Source: Ischnura elegans
Lineage: Eukaryota; Arthropoda; Insecta; Odonata; Coenagrionidae
Length of the DNA: 64,000 nucleotides
NCBI RefSeq assembly: GCF_921293095.1
Contig: NC_060252.1
Coordinates: 2,728,001-2,792,000 of the forward strand
Direction: 5' to 3'
Part shown: positions 1 through 12,513 of the stretch, piece after piece
How the letters are laid out: each line of letters starts with the position of its first letter
Numbering within the stretch: position 1 is the stretch's first letter
Position numbers and translations under genes: made by a program
The notes under the pieces: generated by a model
Database searches by the model: none
Told to the model about the DNA's origin: nothing
What the model saw: the letters and a program-made list of their open reading frames with translations, nothing else

Positions 1-1112
1 TCCATGAATATGCAATATGGCAACGAGTTTTAGAAATTTGGGTTTTGCATTGTAACAAGTTTTTGTACATTCTGTTCTCTAGTTTTGTAACTGACTATGT
101 CATTCAAATTTATAATGATTAAAAATGTTATTGACTTGAGACAACCTTAGGATATCTTTTAACATGCATTGGGCCATCTCTAAACCAACAGAATAATGAC
201 CTGTATGAACATTATCTTTTTACTAATTATGAACCGTTACTTTACATTATAAAATTAGTAGACTACTTAATACATGACCACCTAGGGACAGATTTCTAGG
301 TAATGGGAATAGCCAAACCCATCAGGAACGCATATAGAACAGATATGCATCTCTTGCCTGCACACTGATGCCATTACAGTCTAATTCTTCCTTGTTAACG
401 TTGTTCACTATATCTATATATTCCAATTTAATTTTTATTGATATAAATTGACGTGTCCTATATTTGTACTTGTATTTTGTGTACAACATACAGATCTTTG
501 GACAAATAAAAATATTATTATTATTATACTTCCCTGTTGAGACCTATAACGCTGCATGGGTTCTAGAATTTCAAGCACTTGCTGGCAGGGATGGACTTGA
601 AGTATGTATATCCTTGAGTGTTCTTGGGTAAGTAATTCCTTCACAGCGTACTTTGAAATGTTAGGGAACATTTTTGGAAATTGTTTTCCATTAAGTCCAT
701 GCATATTAATTAAACCTACTAAATGATTTAGAAAACCTTGGTATGGTGATGGCCTTCTGGGGCTAAAGAAGGAATTACTCTCCTAGTGCCAGTCTTACAG
801 TTTGAGTTACATTCAGTGAGATAGATCAGACACAAGTAAAATTAAGAAGGAACTATCATAGATGTACCAGGATAGCCTAAAGTAATGCATACCAGTGTTT
901 TATACTTAATACAACTACATAATAAAAGCAAGGCTATGTGGAAGGTGATTCATAACGAGGTTGGTGACGTTAAAAATAATTCAGGCTTTCCATTCAGTAC
1001 CTATTGATCAGGTAAGTGATTATTTTGTTCATTCTATAAAGAAAATGATGTCAGTTGTAAACACTAACCTTGACAAAATTGAAATTTTCATTAATAATCT
1101 ACCCCTCATAAC
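1..1112. other. AT-rich stretch without recognised gene; LINE-type tail
   Basis: No open frame here resembles a known protein. The one structured signal is at about 440-531, where an AATAAA-like run leads into an ATT/TTA microsatellite. The same kind of ending is seen at 5368-5392, 16599-16621 and 26381-26401, so this is probably the 3' tail of a truncated LINE or SINE on the plus strand. The rest is unassigned. Confidence 0.45.
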
Positions 1113-1780
1113 TTAAGATTGAAATTAGTCTGCTTCCCATTGGGATATTATTACAACAGTATGGAAGATGAAAATAATCTTATGGTAGAGATATGCAACC
1201 TCTCTAATTCTTTCAATCATCAAAGAAATCATTGAATTTTAGTGGAACCCTTAGCTCTACTCTTTAACTGTGGAATAGTAAGGGGGAGTTTCCAAATCAT
1301 CTCAAATTCTCTGAAACTGTTCCAATCCATAAAAAAGAGATGGATACATCCTTACCAATTATAGACCGATTTCTATTTAAGAAGCATTAGGAAAAATATT
1401 TGAAACTCTGATAATGAATCAAATCTGTGAGTTTTTTGAGACAATAACTTGTTTTCAAGTTCCCAATTGGGTGATCATGAAGGAAAATCTAAAGCAATGC
1501 ACATCAGAAATATAACTTACAATACTTTAGTACTATAGCATACTAAAGTACATATGTATTGTGATTTATATTTCTGATGCATTAGGATAAGGATTCAGCC
1601 GTATTTTGACCTCAGAAAAGCATTTCACTGCGTCGAGCATTCTGACTTACTCAGAAAGCCAGAGCGTAATGAGTTTAAAGAAGGAGAATTAAAACTAAGA
1701 TTTAAATTTGTCTACTTCTCCTTGGGATATTATTACAACAGTAAGTAAGACAAAAATAATCTTTTGGTAGAGATATACAT
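1113..1780 (+). mobile_element. Degenerate non-LTR retrotransposon RT fragment
   Basis: Broken plus-strand frames carry reverse-transcriptase landmarks in the right order. Around 1275-1345 a GEFPNHLKFSETVPIHKK-type segment matches the fingers region before the NYRPISI block, which is seen near 1350-1380. A FDLRKAFHCVEH-like segment at about 1600-1640 matches the first catalytic aspartate block. The frames are shifted and the distance between blocks is too short, so internal sequence is lost. Near-copies of one ~85 bp segment lie at both edges (1113-1196 and 1695-1780). I infer an old CR1/Jockey-like LINE remnant. The clade is uncertain. Confidence 0.6.
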
Positions 1781-2035
1781 CGTATGGATCATATTTTTTT
1801 AGTCCAGTTATTTATGGCAGTGAAAGGTAAGGTGGCATTTATTCCAGGGTCGTATGAATTCTGAGTCTTTCATAAAAATCAGTGCAATTGAAAACTCCAT
1901 AGAAAGTGGAAACATCAAACGTTTGGAATTATTGAATCATTTTGCTTAAATATTATGACAATGCCACTGATAAAGCTAAGGGTGTACAGTACCATGTATT
2001 CATGATTGTAGGCAAGGTGACCTTCAGCATAACTA

Positions 2036-2094
2036 TTCGAGACCTCGAATATCGAATACTTATGAGTATTCGCGGATACTATTCGCACATCTCT
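2036..2094. repeat. Solo hAT-type terminal sequence
   Basis: Several copies of a TCGAATA/ATTCG motif lead to an ending that reads ATTCGCACATCTCTAG. This matches the layout of the right end of the hAT-type element at 54317-55974 (clustered TCGAATA motifs, then CCCATCTCTA). I found no partner end upstream, so this looks like a truncated or rearranged copy. Confidence 0.45.
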
Positions 2095-2099
2095 AGTTG

Positions 2100-3460
2100 T
2101 AACGCTATTTCAAACATGGCCGAAATATGAGTGATACACAGTGGATACCCAAAGATTGCATGCCATGCAGCTGTGGCAAGGTATGCTTGGGACAAAGAAC
2201 ATAGAGAGAGGGAGAGCCATGGAAAGCAAACAATTTCACAGCCACGGAGCATGCACCAGCAGCACCTGGGAAAAACGTACACTCAAGTGCAATTGACATA
2301 GAATCTGGGAGCTCCCATAGAGAAGCCATTGAGATATTTGCACAAACAGCCACAAAACTTCAATCATCAGAATGGATAACCATTGTTACTGGAAGACTGC
2401 ACAGAAACGACCACTTAGGATGAAACCTGCCATGGAAAAGACAACACCAACTTGAGAAAACTAATGGACCAATCAGAGAACAGCACCACTTATGAACGAC
2501 AGCCAAATCCCAGCAATAATCACTTCCAACCTGAAGATGTCCAATGGAAAGTAGGCACATATGCATTCATGTAATGGCTATCCTTCAGAATGGAGAATGG
2601 GGTACACATGCAATGAGAATCGTGACACAGAGAGTTATTAGAAATTTATTGAGGTTAGTGATGTAAGTACAAGAATGAATGTCCTCGGCTGTGTCACCAC
2701 AATGTCTCGAGACTGAGGCACATCACCCTGCAGGACTGCACCCACCCCCACCATCCTCCGGCTCTCCTTGTTGGGACAGCGCTTCCAGAAGCTCTGTGGC
2801 CAGGGTTGTGTGCACCGTGCTGCCCTCCGATGGCTGCGGCCACAACCGGCCCACAAGGTCACACACAGCCTCCGCATGTTCCCCTGCGAGTAGACACATT
2901 GTCCTCCCAACAAATGGTGTCCAACAAAGACATCACCAAGCAATGACCTAGTGATGACAGTGACCTCATGTCCCCAAGTTTAATGGAGAGGTCCTTAAAT
3001 GTTTTGCTTTGATAGCAAAAAAATTTAGAATGGATGATAAAATTTGCCTGTTCTAATTTCTCTCACAAAATCAGGCTTCACTAATGCCCTACAGTTAAGA
3101 TTAGATGGGATAGGAAATTAACTGATATCACTGTGATATCATACAGTGAACTTACTAAATAAATATGATATCCAAACACCTTGACTTTAACAGGATTAAT
3201 ATTTGTAGTCATCACTAGGGAGAGAGGTGGGTTATTCCACCTCAATTCATTGAATGTTTGTCCAAATGTTAGGGTGCCAGATTTTAATGAAACATATGTA
3301 TGGGTATATATCCACCTCAACCCTAATACCCAATGACAGTTTTGCAGTAAAAAAATCTTTTGAGAATTTGAATTTTTCACATTTTTGCCAAAAAAAGTGT
3401 CTTGAATCATGCGATTCCTTCTTGTTTCCCATCACATTGACGTTGGGCCATCATTAATGG
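2100..3460. other. Unassigned region with GC-richer unrecognised ORF
   Basis: 2638-2943 on the minus strand is an open frame of about 100 codons in locally GC-richer DNA, and the opposite strand is also open for 90 codons. The product is rich in Arg, Cys and Trp and matches nothing I recognise. 2100-2600 looks like decayed coding sequence with no clear family. There are no splice or promoter signals strong enough to call a gene. Confidence 0.25.
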
Positions 3461-3463
3461 CTG

Positions 3464-4884
3464 CCCAGCCAGCACAAAAGATAATTTAGAAGGAAATTAT
3501 TTTGGTAATTTGGGGAAAATTTACCCAAGTAGCATTTACCCTTTCTTTACCGCATAATTACTCCCGTGCAGAATTGCCAACAGTGATAAGTATAAAAAAT
3601 ATACCGTGAGGCATTTAATTTATTGTATGAGGTTGAGAAAAGTTTAAAGTATAAAAATAAAGTTCAATATATCCACAGCGACACTGTAGTGATATTTTTC
3701 AAATTATTTATCGATTTCATTTCGAAAATAATTTCACATTATACACGCTATTGATGAAAGGCTGTGGTCATTTACAAATATTCAAGTACTTAAAAATTAT
3801 CTGATTATTTTCATAGATACAAAGAGAAGAGTACTAATTTTCATTGGATAATTATTTTTGCTAAAATCATTTTATGAAAGGTCGAATTCACATCTTGACG
3901 GTTGGCTATTTTGGATCCTCAACTGTGATTTGCGAATATTGGACTGTAACGTTGGCTACGACTGGACAAATAAACAATGAAGGAAGAACATGAATACGGC
4001 TGCAAACTCCAAAGCAACGTGCCTGGCAATTATAATTTCTTACCATTCCTGGAACATGAAGTAAACTAAAGGAAGTATGTACTAAGTTACCTGCTATAAT
4101 GCTGCAAATAGTAAAATTGAATTCAGTGGAAAATTTAACCAGAGAGTTACATCACTTTTTGTTATGACGCCATGGTGAGACAATACTTTTTAATGACCTT
4201 TATAACTGTAATTTGGTTCTCTCAACCTCTGCTAAAGTATAGCGCTCTTAAAGATTTCATTGAAAAATTCAGGTGAAAAAGGTTTGGAAGAGCAGTTATT
4301 AGGATTCAGGTTTGAGCGACTTTGTTTCCTTGTAATCATGCCTTGAGGAGTTCAGTGTGGAATCTGATGTCGCCAAGTGCTCAACGGAAGAAAATTAGTT
4401 CCAAGTTTAACATTGTTTCTATTTTAAAAGAAATCAAATCGGCAATTCCTCTTAAAACATATTTGTTATTTATTTCGGCCATTCCTCTTTCATCGAGTCC
4501 GTACGTCCTCATGAATGTAGGTTTTATTTTTGCTATTATTTCTCTTTCACCAAGTGGTTATTACCCAATATAAATGTCGTATTTTTCATCAATCAATAAA
4601 CAGCTATTCTTCAATATCAATGTCGATTTTGTTCATTTATCGTGCATATGAATGCCTACAACAGATATGTGCTGTTAGTTCACAATAGAACCGATAGAGG
4701 GGGTGACGTCATGTTTCTTTTAAAGCTCCACAGATGGCTCCGATGTTGCATCGGGAAGTTTTGCCATGAAAAAGTACGGATTTTACCCAAGTTTTACCAC
4801 CAAATTACCCAAATTTTACCACTTAAATTTACAGATATGTAAATAAGGGTAATATGGGGTAATTTATCTTTTGTGCTGACTGGG
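3464..4884. mobile_element. Unclassified TIR DNA element, non-autonomous
   Basis: The left end begins CCCAGCCAGCACAAAAGATA, and the right end read backwards begins CCCAGTCAGCACAAAAGATA. That is about 21 bp of terminal inverted repeat with one mismatch. Just inside both ends are several TTACCC/GGGTAA motifs. The 1.42 kb interior has only short frames (for example 4322-4573 plus) with no recognisable transposase. I see no clear target-site duplication, so the superfamily is open. The element at 43843-45168 starts with a similar CCCAACTAGCACAGATTT end, which suggests a related family. Confidence 0.65.
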
Positions 4885-5249
4885 TTATTTTAAAGCTAAT
4901 ACTATGAGGCAAAATATATATATACAAATTGATATGTTAAAAATTCATTTTTAACATATCAGTTTATTACCTTAACTACTGTGTTGTAATATTATTGTGT
5001 TTAAATATTTAAAAATATGTTAAATAACTTTTCTCAAAACTTTAATTTTTATATCTGAAACCATCTAAGTTACTAATCCAAAAATAAAATTTAGTGGTAA
5101 GTTATAATAGTTAGTAATATTCAAATATGTATTTACATTTTTCTCCTGCTCGGCGTTCTGGCTCCTCTATTAGAATTATAAACTGTAGGCTTAAATACAA
5201 TGCTGTATGGGTAATAACAGCTGGAGACCAAAGTAATCTGACTTACAGC

Positions 5250-5392
5250 TTCAATTACAATATCACCAATATTTGCTATCTATATTATTTTGACTTTGTA
5301 CATATTACATATATGACTTTGCATTTGACGACACCTAATATGGCATACTCCATTCATCACAATGAATAAAAATATTATTATTATTATTATCC
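5250..5392 (+). repeat. LINE/SINE 3' tail with ATT microsatellite
   Basis: The segment ends in AATAAAAATA followed by repeated TTA units. This matches the 3' tail style of the LINE ending at 26401 and the SINE ending at 16621. The upstream coding part is absent, as expected for strongly 5'-truncated insertions. Confidence 0.45.
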
Positions 5393-5523
5393 TTTAATTT
5401 TCTTCAGTTTTCACTGAGTTGTTTTAGTGTAAAGAGCACGGGTTTTCACCAAGGTAACTCTGAACTGTTGAATTGCGTTGAGAAATTTTCTCGTGATATA
5501 ATCATCATCACTGGTCAACAATC

Positions 5524-6189
5524 CTAGGATTGGTTTGACACAGCTCTCCACTCAGTTCTCCTATCAGCTAATCTTTTCACTCCTACGTATTTCTTCTCTT
5601 TCACATCTCTCTTTACTTGTTCCATATATTTTGTTCGGGGTCTTCCTTTTCCATTCTTGCCTTCCACCTGTCCTTCGACGATTGTCTTCATCAGGCCATC
5701 ATGTCTCAAGATGTGGCCTATAAGGTTGTTCCGTCTTCTTATTAAGGTTTTCATGAGGCTTCTCTTCTCTCCTACCCTTCTTAGGACTTCCTCGTTACTA
5801 ACTCGGTCGATCCATTTGATTTTCATCATTCTTCTGTAGCACCACATTTCAAAGGCCTCTATCCTTGCTTTCTCCGCTGCGGTCATTGTCCATGCCTCAC
5901 TTCCGTATAGGAGCATACTCCAGATGTAGGTTCTTATAAATTGTTTCTTTACTTCTATATTTAAGTTTCCCGCTGTAAGCAGGTCTCTCTTTTGGTGGAA
6001 TGCTCTCTTCGCCTGGGCTATTCTGCTGATAATTTCTTTCTTGCTTCTCCCGTCAGTAGTTATCTTGCTTCCCAAATAACAGAATTCATCCACCTCTATC
6101 AGTTTCTGCCTCCCTATTTTAATGTTGGTCTTGACTTCTTCTCTTCTGCTGCATACTAAGATCTTGGTTTTCTTCGTGCTTATTTTCAA
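5524..6189 (-). pseudogene. 5'-truncated RTE-like LINE, RT C-terminal part
   Basis: An uninterrupted 221-codon frame encodes the end of a non-LTR retrotransposon polyprotein. It begins just downstream of where the catalytic YxDD box would be. It has the YLGSKIT thumb-region motif (residue ~38), then LLYGSEAWT (~94), a MWCYRRMMKIKW block (~114) and a terminal IGHILRH...GKGRPRTKYM block (~157-188). These are typical of RTE-like endonuclease/RT proteins of arthropods. The EN domain and RT core are missing, so the copy is dead although this stretch has no stop. A 42-bp inverted duplication lies at its truncated 5' end (6147-6244). A related, more decayed copy lies at 61803-62400. Confidence 0.85.
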
Positions 6190-6244
6190 TTGATATCTAC
6201 TCTGAAAATAAGCACGTAGAAAACCAAGATCTTAGTATGCAGCA
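6147..6244. repeat. Near-perfect 42-bp palindrome at LINE 5' end
   Basis: 6147-6188 and 6203-6244 are inverted copies with a single mismatch, separated by a 14-base loop. The left arm is the first retained part of the truncated LINE. The right arm is the same sequence flipped. Confidence 0.9.
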
Positions 6245-6399
6245 AAAGAGATATGACAGGTTGAAATTATTACAACCTTTTGCAATTTGATGTATGTATT
6301 CGGATGGAGGTTGAGTATTTTGAAACTATTTCGTATATGTTTTGGGATGATACTGGTAGCTGAGAAGAAAATTGGAGCTGTTCCATATTATTTTTATTT

Positions 6400-8570
6400 C
6401 TATTGCCAATTCTTGGTACATATTTATTTTTCCGGCTATTGTATTTTCGATGTTACGCAACAGTAGCACAGCAATATCAACTATATAATAAGTTCTATAT
6501 TTCTTGTCAACATTATATCTGGTATATTATTAACTATAGTTTTATCTGTTTGGATAGGCAAATTGTAGTAAATTTTAAATTCGCTGTTTTCAAGCACTGT
6601 TTCGGGGTAGTACTCATAGTATGGGGTCTTGGTATCTATTAACTTGTGTTGGTAGGCCAGTTTTTGGTGCATGATTTTTGTAACTTGATTATGTCTACTT
6701 AAATACTTAAATATTCTGTATCAGCTAACATCTTACAGCCAGATATAATGTGTAGGATTCTTTCAGGCACTTGAAAAAATCTTCTACATTTGTCATCTGT
6801 TATGCTTCTATCACCCATGATGTACTTTGCATAATTTTTAGCGCGGGTAACCTGGTCTTGTATTGCAAGCATGAACCCTTGGGTTTCTCCATAAAGTTCA
6901 CCAAATGACAACCATTTGTTTGATGAGATTTTATGGTTGATTGAGGTCATTGATGTGTCGTCCAACTAATTCCTTCTGGGCCCATAGTTCTACCTTTCTA
7001 GAACGGCTCTTGTGTTGGTTGTTCCATTGGTCGTGCCATTTTTTATAGATTTAATGGTGTTAATTTATTGTTGGCATATACTACTGATTTGTGCAGCATC
7101 GAACTGTTTGATTTATCGTAAAAGAAATGTTTTAGTCCATGAATTTGATTTTTGAGGAGCTGCTGTATATCAATTAACCCCCTACCTCCCTTATAGCGGG
7201 ATAGCATTAGTCTCTCCATTGCAGCCTTTGGGTGATGTAAATTAAATTTTTTGAATGATGTACGTATTGATCTTTCTATGCCTGCTATTTCGGTTTTGGT
7301 CCAGTTAACCACTCCAAATGTATACGTCAACACAGGTACCAACACAGGCAAAAGTATTGATGGCTTTGATTGTATTTCGTGCATTTAATTCTGTTTTAAG
7401 AATAGATGTTAGTATTTTATTGAATTCAGTCATTAATTCCTTCTTGATCTGTTTATGTTATATTGATTTTGCTTGCAGGAATCCAAGGGATTTGTAGTTC
7501 TCATTTGCTTCCATAGATTGAAGTTACGATGCTTGATTTTCCCTTTTTCTATGTGAAGCAATCTGCATTTATCAAATCCGAATCACGTGTTTATATCAGT
7601 GGAGAACCTACTTGTGACATCCAAAAGGTACTTGAGCTGCATTTCATTTGAGGCATAGATTTTAATATCGTCCATTTATATACAAGGTGAGACAAAGTAA
7701 AACTGGTGTTTGTACTATTTTTTTTATTTAGTATCCATATTTAGTGCTATTGAGGGCATTTGATAATGGGTTCAATGCCAGGAAAAACCAGAGTGGACTC
7801 AATGAGTCTCCTTGGAATAAACCCCGTTGTATGTCAATGGTTGGTGTTGTAAAGCCTTTACCCGATTTATTGACCATTAGGGCTGTTTTCCACTTTGCCA
7901 TAATTGCCTCTAAAAATTTAATGATGGTGCCGTGGATTTTGTAAGTAGTCAGAACTTATAACAGCCAATTATGTGGGACACTGTCAAACACCTTACGGTA
8001 GTCAATATAAGCAACATGAAGGTTTCTGTTATTTTTGCGTGATTGTTGTAGTATTACAGAATCGAATGTCAATAGCTCCTTGCAACCCATATGAAACTTC
8101 CCGCATCCTTTTTGCTCTTCTTCAAGTATGTTATTCCGGTCAATATGGCTATAGATTTTATTTGTGATACAAGATGTGAATATTTTATATATAGCAGTTA
8201 GGCATGTTATGGGTCGATATTGTGTAGGATCTTCCGTATTCATTGTTTTAGGCGTCATGTATGTTATCCATGTGGTGAAGAATTCAGGGAGGTTTGTTGG
8301 ATTATTTATAATATCAGTAAAACATTTCGCTCTGGCTCCATGTAGAGACTTAAACTTTTTATACCAGAAGTTTTGAATTCCATCAGGACCTGGTGATTTC
8401 CAATTATGTGGATTTCTTTCTTGAAACTATTTTAAAGTCCTCGGTTAAGATTTTAGTGAACTGCATTTCAACTAAATTGAGGAGTAAGTTTTCTTCGTTT
8501 TCAATTCAGCTTGCACTGGAATTGCTTTCTGTTGGGGCCGACCATATTGAGGACCAGAAGTTGCATACTC
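6400..8570 (-). pseudogene. Degenerate non-LTR element, R2/Dong-like with C-terminal endonuclease
   Basis: Successive minus-strand fragments in different frames follow the order of one polyprotein. 7956-8258 has the RT block with QYRPITCL and the catalytic YIDYRKVFDSVPH box. 7043-7384 has the thumb and linker (WTKTEIAGIERSIR, then SRYKGGRGLIDI). 6699-6965 holds a GDRSITDDKCRRFF segment. 6481-6672 carries DKTIVNNIPDIML, which resembles the PD-(D/E)XK core of restriction-like endonucleases found C-terminally in R2-superfamily elements. Frameshifts separate all parts, and the 5' end and YADD box were not located. Assignment to the R2/R4/Dong group rests on the C-terminal architecture and is moderately sure. 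Confidence 0.7.
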
Positions 8571-8579
8571 CATCCTGAT

Positions 8580-10319
8580 CTTATTATTATTATTATCATT
8601 ACTGACAATATGTGTACAATCTAGTTGACTATCAACATTTTTTGTAATTTTGCAAATACATCATGCCGACAATACCAGTTGTGTTGAGTTTTTGAATGCT
8701 TCATCAGTACATCAGTCAGTTGAGAAAATTGGCCGAAAGGTTCACTGAAATATGGCATGATTCGGTGGTCGAAGATATTTCTCCCTAATGGAACTGTAAA
8801 CCACTTTCTTCTTTAATATCACACCATTTATGGGCAGTCCTGCAGACCTATTTTGACAAAACCACTTGAATAGTGCACATTCCATTTGCGGTCCCATGCC
8901 GCAAATGTTTTTGGCTGCTAAGTGTTCCTAGCAATTTCACTACTGCACGAATTTTATCTTTCTTTATTACCGTGTACCACGTAAATGAAGAGACACCAAA
9001 CCGCCTTGCTATAACAGTCTTTTAAGTCCAGCTAATTTTGCACTTGTCTATAATTTTAATTTTGTTATTAAGGCCCAAATATTTATGTTTCCCAACATGA
9101 TGCATTTGCGCAAACCACCTGATACTACTACGCCCCTGAAACTGAGTACACTCCGCCCCTCCAAGCAAGTAAACTCCACCCCTTACCCACACCCTAACTC
9201 TCCGTTGTCGTGTGATTGGGCGCATCCAGTCCATGGGATGGTACAAGTTTTTCAATCGCTCTCCTCTGCTGAATGCTGAGGCCCCATAAATCAGCCCTCT
9301 GCCTTGGATCATGCTCAACGGATCAGGTGCATTGAGTCCACCCCTCTATATAGTCCGGCCACCAAGAATTGTCTGAGGACAGCCACAAGGGCCTAGTTCG
9401 GAGAAGGGGTAAGGTTATCAGGCAAGAAAGGGAAATGCCCACGTTACTTGTAAACAAAATGCTTCCCTGAAGAAAGGAGCCAGAAGGGATGACGACAAGA
9501 GCGTGAAGGACCCAAAGAAGGAATCCCTTGTTTTGGTGATTCAAAGGAGAGTCTTGTTTTGGTTTTTCAAGCTTGTTTCTTTGCTTCATATGCATGTGAC
9601 AACTGTTGCATGACAAGGCGTGGGTGTGAGGTGCATTTTGGGGGCAGTGATTGGCTGCAATCCTTGCTGGCCCATGATTCTCCGCCCCTCCTCTCGGGCT
9701 GTCATCAGACAACTCTTGCCTAGAAGAGGATGTCTGCTATCAGCACAGTAATTCTGCTTTTACAATTTTTTTTACAGTTGATCATTTGACGGTGCAGACT
9801 CCTCACTCGGTAACCTAAGGTTGATTTTTATTTTACCATCTAGGTAATAATTGCGATTTTCCTACATGGCAATAGCTAACGATGTCTTGATTGAACGAAA
9901 TTCCTATGCATAAATGAAAATATACATTGCCCGATGGCATGCAATGACAGGTAACTTTACTCTAGCTTTCCATAAGTAAGTTCCCATGTTTAAGACGTAG
10001 TCTATTATTCTATTATAGTGGGAAAAGCAGCCAAAGAGGATGGAGGAGGGAACTAACTCCCTCTCCCACTGTCATCTTCCTCCCATTCCCTTCCCACTGA
10101 TAACTTGGCATAACAAAAGAAAAACATAAAATGGGAGTCCGCAGAGTGAATTCAAGACCATAAATCATGTAAATGCTTGGACATAACTCGCTTTACGTGT
10201 TGTAGATTGAACGCACATCTTATATTTTTAGTTTAATAAACAGATAATACAAAACATAATTGTTAATGCTCGCTCAGCAATGCGTCGCCCTCGAGAAATA
10301 TCTGTCGTGATACAGAGCA
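8580..10319. other. No recognised gene
   Basis: A short TTA microsatellite occurs at 8580-8600. 9022-9712 is more GC-rich, with frames open on both strands (minus 129 codons at 9323-9712), but none looks like a known domain. It could be a decayed repeat. Nothing else is supported. Confidence 0.4.
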
Positions 10320-10321
10320 TA

Positions 10322-10463
10322 CACAGTGGAATTATCTTTTTGACCTCACTAAATCCGATTTATTTTACATGTAAAACATAGGCCGTTTAGCAGTACAAAG
10401 ATTATCACTTACTAAAATGCGATTTTTGTTAAATGCCGTACTCTCTAAACCGGGCTTCCACTG
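10322..10463. mobile_element. Tc1/mariner (Tigger/pogo-like) MITE
   Basis: A TA dinucleotide lies at each edge. The left end reads CACAGTGGAA, and the right end reversed reads CAGTGGAAGCCCGGTTTAG. The CAGTGGAA core is typical of Tigger/pogo-type terminal repeats with TA target sites. At 142 bp it cannot encode a transposase. Confidence 0.6.
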
Positions 10464-10469
10464 TATTCA

Positions 10470-11539
10470 GAAATGCAGAATCTGTGAAAAGTCTATAATT
10501 ATTTAAGACCATTTTAAATAATGACCCTGTTTACAATTGAAGCCTTGGCATGGGAAAGGAAGTAAGAGAGAAAAAAATCGAAATTTTGTTTTTTCATGGA
10601 GAAGGTTGTATGTAAGAATGGCATGGACAAGGTCGATAGTCAATTGCTACAATACATATAAATATATTTTAGGAGCAAATCGTAATACCCAGCAAAAGCT
10701 ACGTACCCGGCTGGGTATTACAGATATGATTTTTTTTCACAATCAATTAATATCTTCTGCTAGCCATTTTGTCTTGAAATTTCGAAATTTTTAATGAAAA
10801 ACGTTAAAAGTGTAAATAATTTTTATTTGGTTTTAGCAAGCACTCATTTTTTCCAGTGGGGTATAACATTGGACTTTCCTTGATATTTCAGACCAAATAT
10901 GTCAGCTCTATTGCTTTTCATTATCGAGAAAATGACCTTATATCGTACCCCCGAAAGCAGTTTTTGGGGTAGGCAACCCGCAATGCGCAGGTTTTTTTTT
11001 TTTAATTGCTTCATTTTTTTCTGTTCTTTGATCAGAATATTAAGTCTATTTCCATGTAAAGTCACAGTGTATTTTTATTTTATAATGTGTTGTGATACCA
11101 ATGTAGTGAAGTTTGCCGTCTGCGGTTGAAATGACCAGTAAAAAAAAACAAGTGAATGCCAAAAATGCAGACGACATAGAGAGTGATGCATTCTGGAGGC
11201 CCTTATACCTATATAAGGCTCTTCCCGAGGTAAAGCGAAGAGAAAAAAAAAGGTGGAAATTTAGGAGGATTGAGGGAGAGACCACAGTTGTGGTCGAGAG
11301 GTTCGCAGCAGGGAGCCCGCCGTCATAGTGGAATCAGGAAGCCAAGGCACGAGAACGCGGCCAAGTGAACAGCAAGCAGAACTCTGCAAACAGTGGTGTG
11401 CCGGGCAATATTTGAGAGCTGATATCATCGCCTCACTGACCCGCCTTTCAAAACCCAAGGTTCCTGCACGATCCATTCCCGCTCAACAAAAAAAAAAAGT
11501 TGTAAGAATTCTCATTCCATCAACAACATCCTTCGAATG
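10470..11539. other. Unassigned AT-rich flank of the hAT element
   Basis: A 13-bp inverted repeat (TAATACCCAGC around a short loop) is visible at 10680-10722. The small frames on either strand show no recognisable domain, and I could not identify a 3' exon of the SAAL1-like gene here. Confidence 0.35.
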
Positions 11540-11758
11540 TTCCGAAGTAGTGATGGCATAAACGACTCTTTTTGGTGAGCTGCTGCACCGCTCACAGCGC
11601 ACTTCAGAGTGCCGCTCGCACAGTGCGACTCAACAAGGTGTTTCTCGGTTTGGGGGAGGGGGAATGATGGGTCATGAGAAAGGGAGGGGAAGGTGTATAG
11701 GGGGGGGGTTGAGCGAACATTTAAAATGCAAAATTTCCTTCATCATTATATGAAATAT

Positions 11759-12445
11759 TTATTTAAAATTAATCACGTTTGCATTAAGAAACAAAATCTG
11801 GGAAACTTTCTTCCCAGAAAGTTTATTTCGTCTCTCAGTAATAATTTGTCCAGCTTTAGAAAATATTCTTTCGCTAGGAACTGAGCTACCAACGACACCA
11901 AGCACCTTTTTTGCCATATTACATAATTCGGGGTACTCTGATTTATGTTCACTCCACCATTTCAAAGAGTTAGCAGTCCTATTCAGAAGAGGCTCACTAA
12001 GGTAATTGTTCACTTCCACAATGCTGCTTGCTCGAGAATTTGGCTTTTGCACTACTCCTGCCACACATTCGTCAAAATCTTTCCAAATATCAGATGTTCC
12101 CACAATAATTCCTTTATTAGCAGCTGCTTGCGGGCTAGTGGTGGTCAGAACCTCCTTCTCTTTCATTTGACTTGCAACCTCAGTTATTACTCTCTCCTTG
12201 CACTTTTCAAAATCGTTTGTTTTGGTGAATCCGTAATGTTTAAATCTAGGATCCAAGAATGTCGCCTCGGCTAATAGTGGATTTTCTTCCACAGACTTGA
12301 ATCTTTTATCCAGTCCCTCTGCTAATCTTTTCGCAGGTGACGTGACTCTTCTGGATATGCCTTCTTTCTTTGTCCACTCACTACACCAGTTCATTAAATA
12401 ATGGTTGAGAAGAATAACTTTAGAAATTTGTAACCTGCTTTTCAC
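11759..12445 (-). pseudogene. hAT transposase, C-terminal part with hATC dimerisation domain
   Basis: The 228-codon frame contains AEATFLDPRFKHYGF (residue ~59), the conserved ...NSLKWWSEHKSEYPEL block (~159) and the hATC signature SSVPSERIFSKAGQI (~187) followed by RRNKLSGKKVSQILFLNAN. These are the insertion/C-terminal catalytic and dimerisation parts of BED-type hAT transposases. It continues the frame that ends at 12514, after one or two frameshifts at about 12440-12570. The start methionine is only the first ATG after the break and not a true initiation site. Confidence 0.9.
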
Positions 12446-12513
12446 AGCTCATTTCCTCTGTAACCTCTTTGAAAGGTTTTAAAATTTGACAACAATGGGA
12501 AATTAAAGTCATT

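Noticed and set aside
3464-4884. piggyBac element
   Set aside because: CCC-type ends suggested it, but TTAA is absent at the junctions and there is no transposase.
11261-11476. 3' exon of the SAAL1-like gene
   Set aside because: The minus-strand frame shows no match to the C-terminal half of the family and lacks convincing splice sites.
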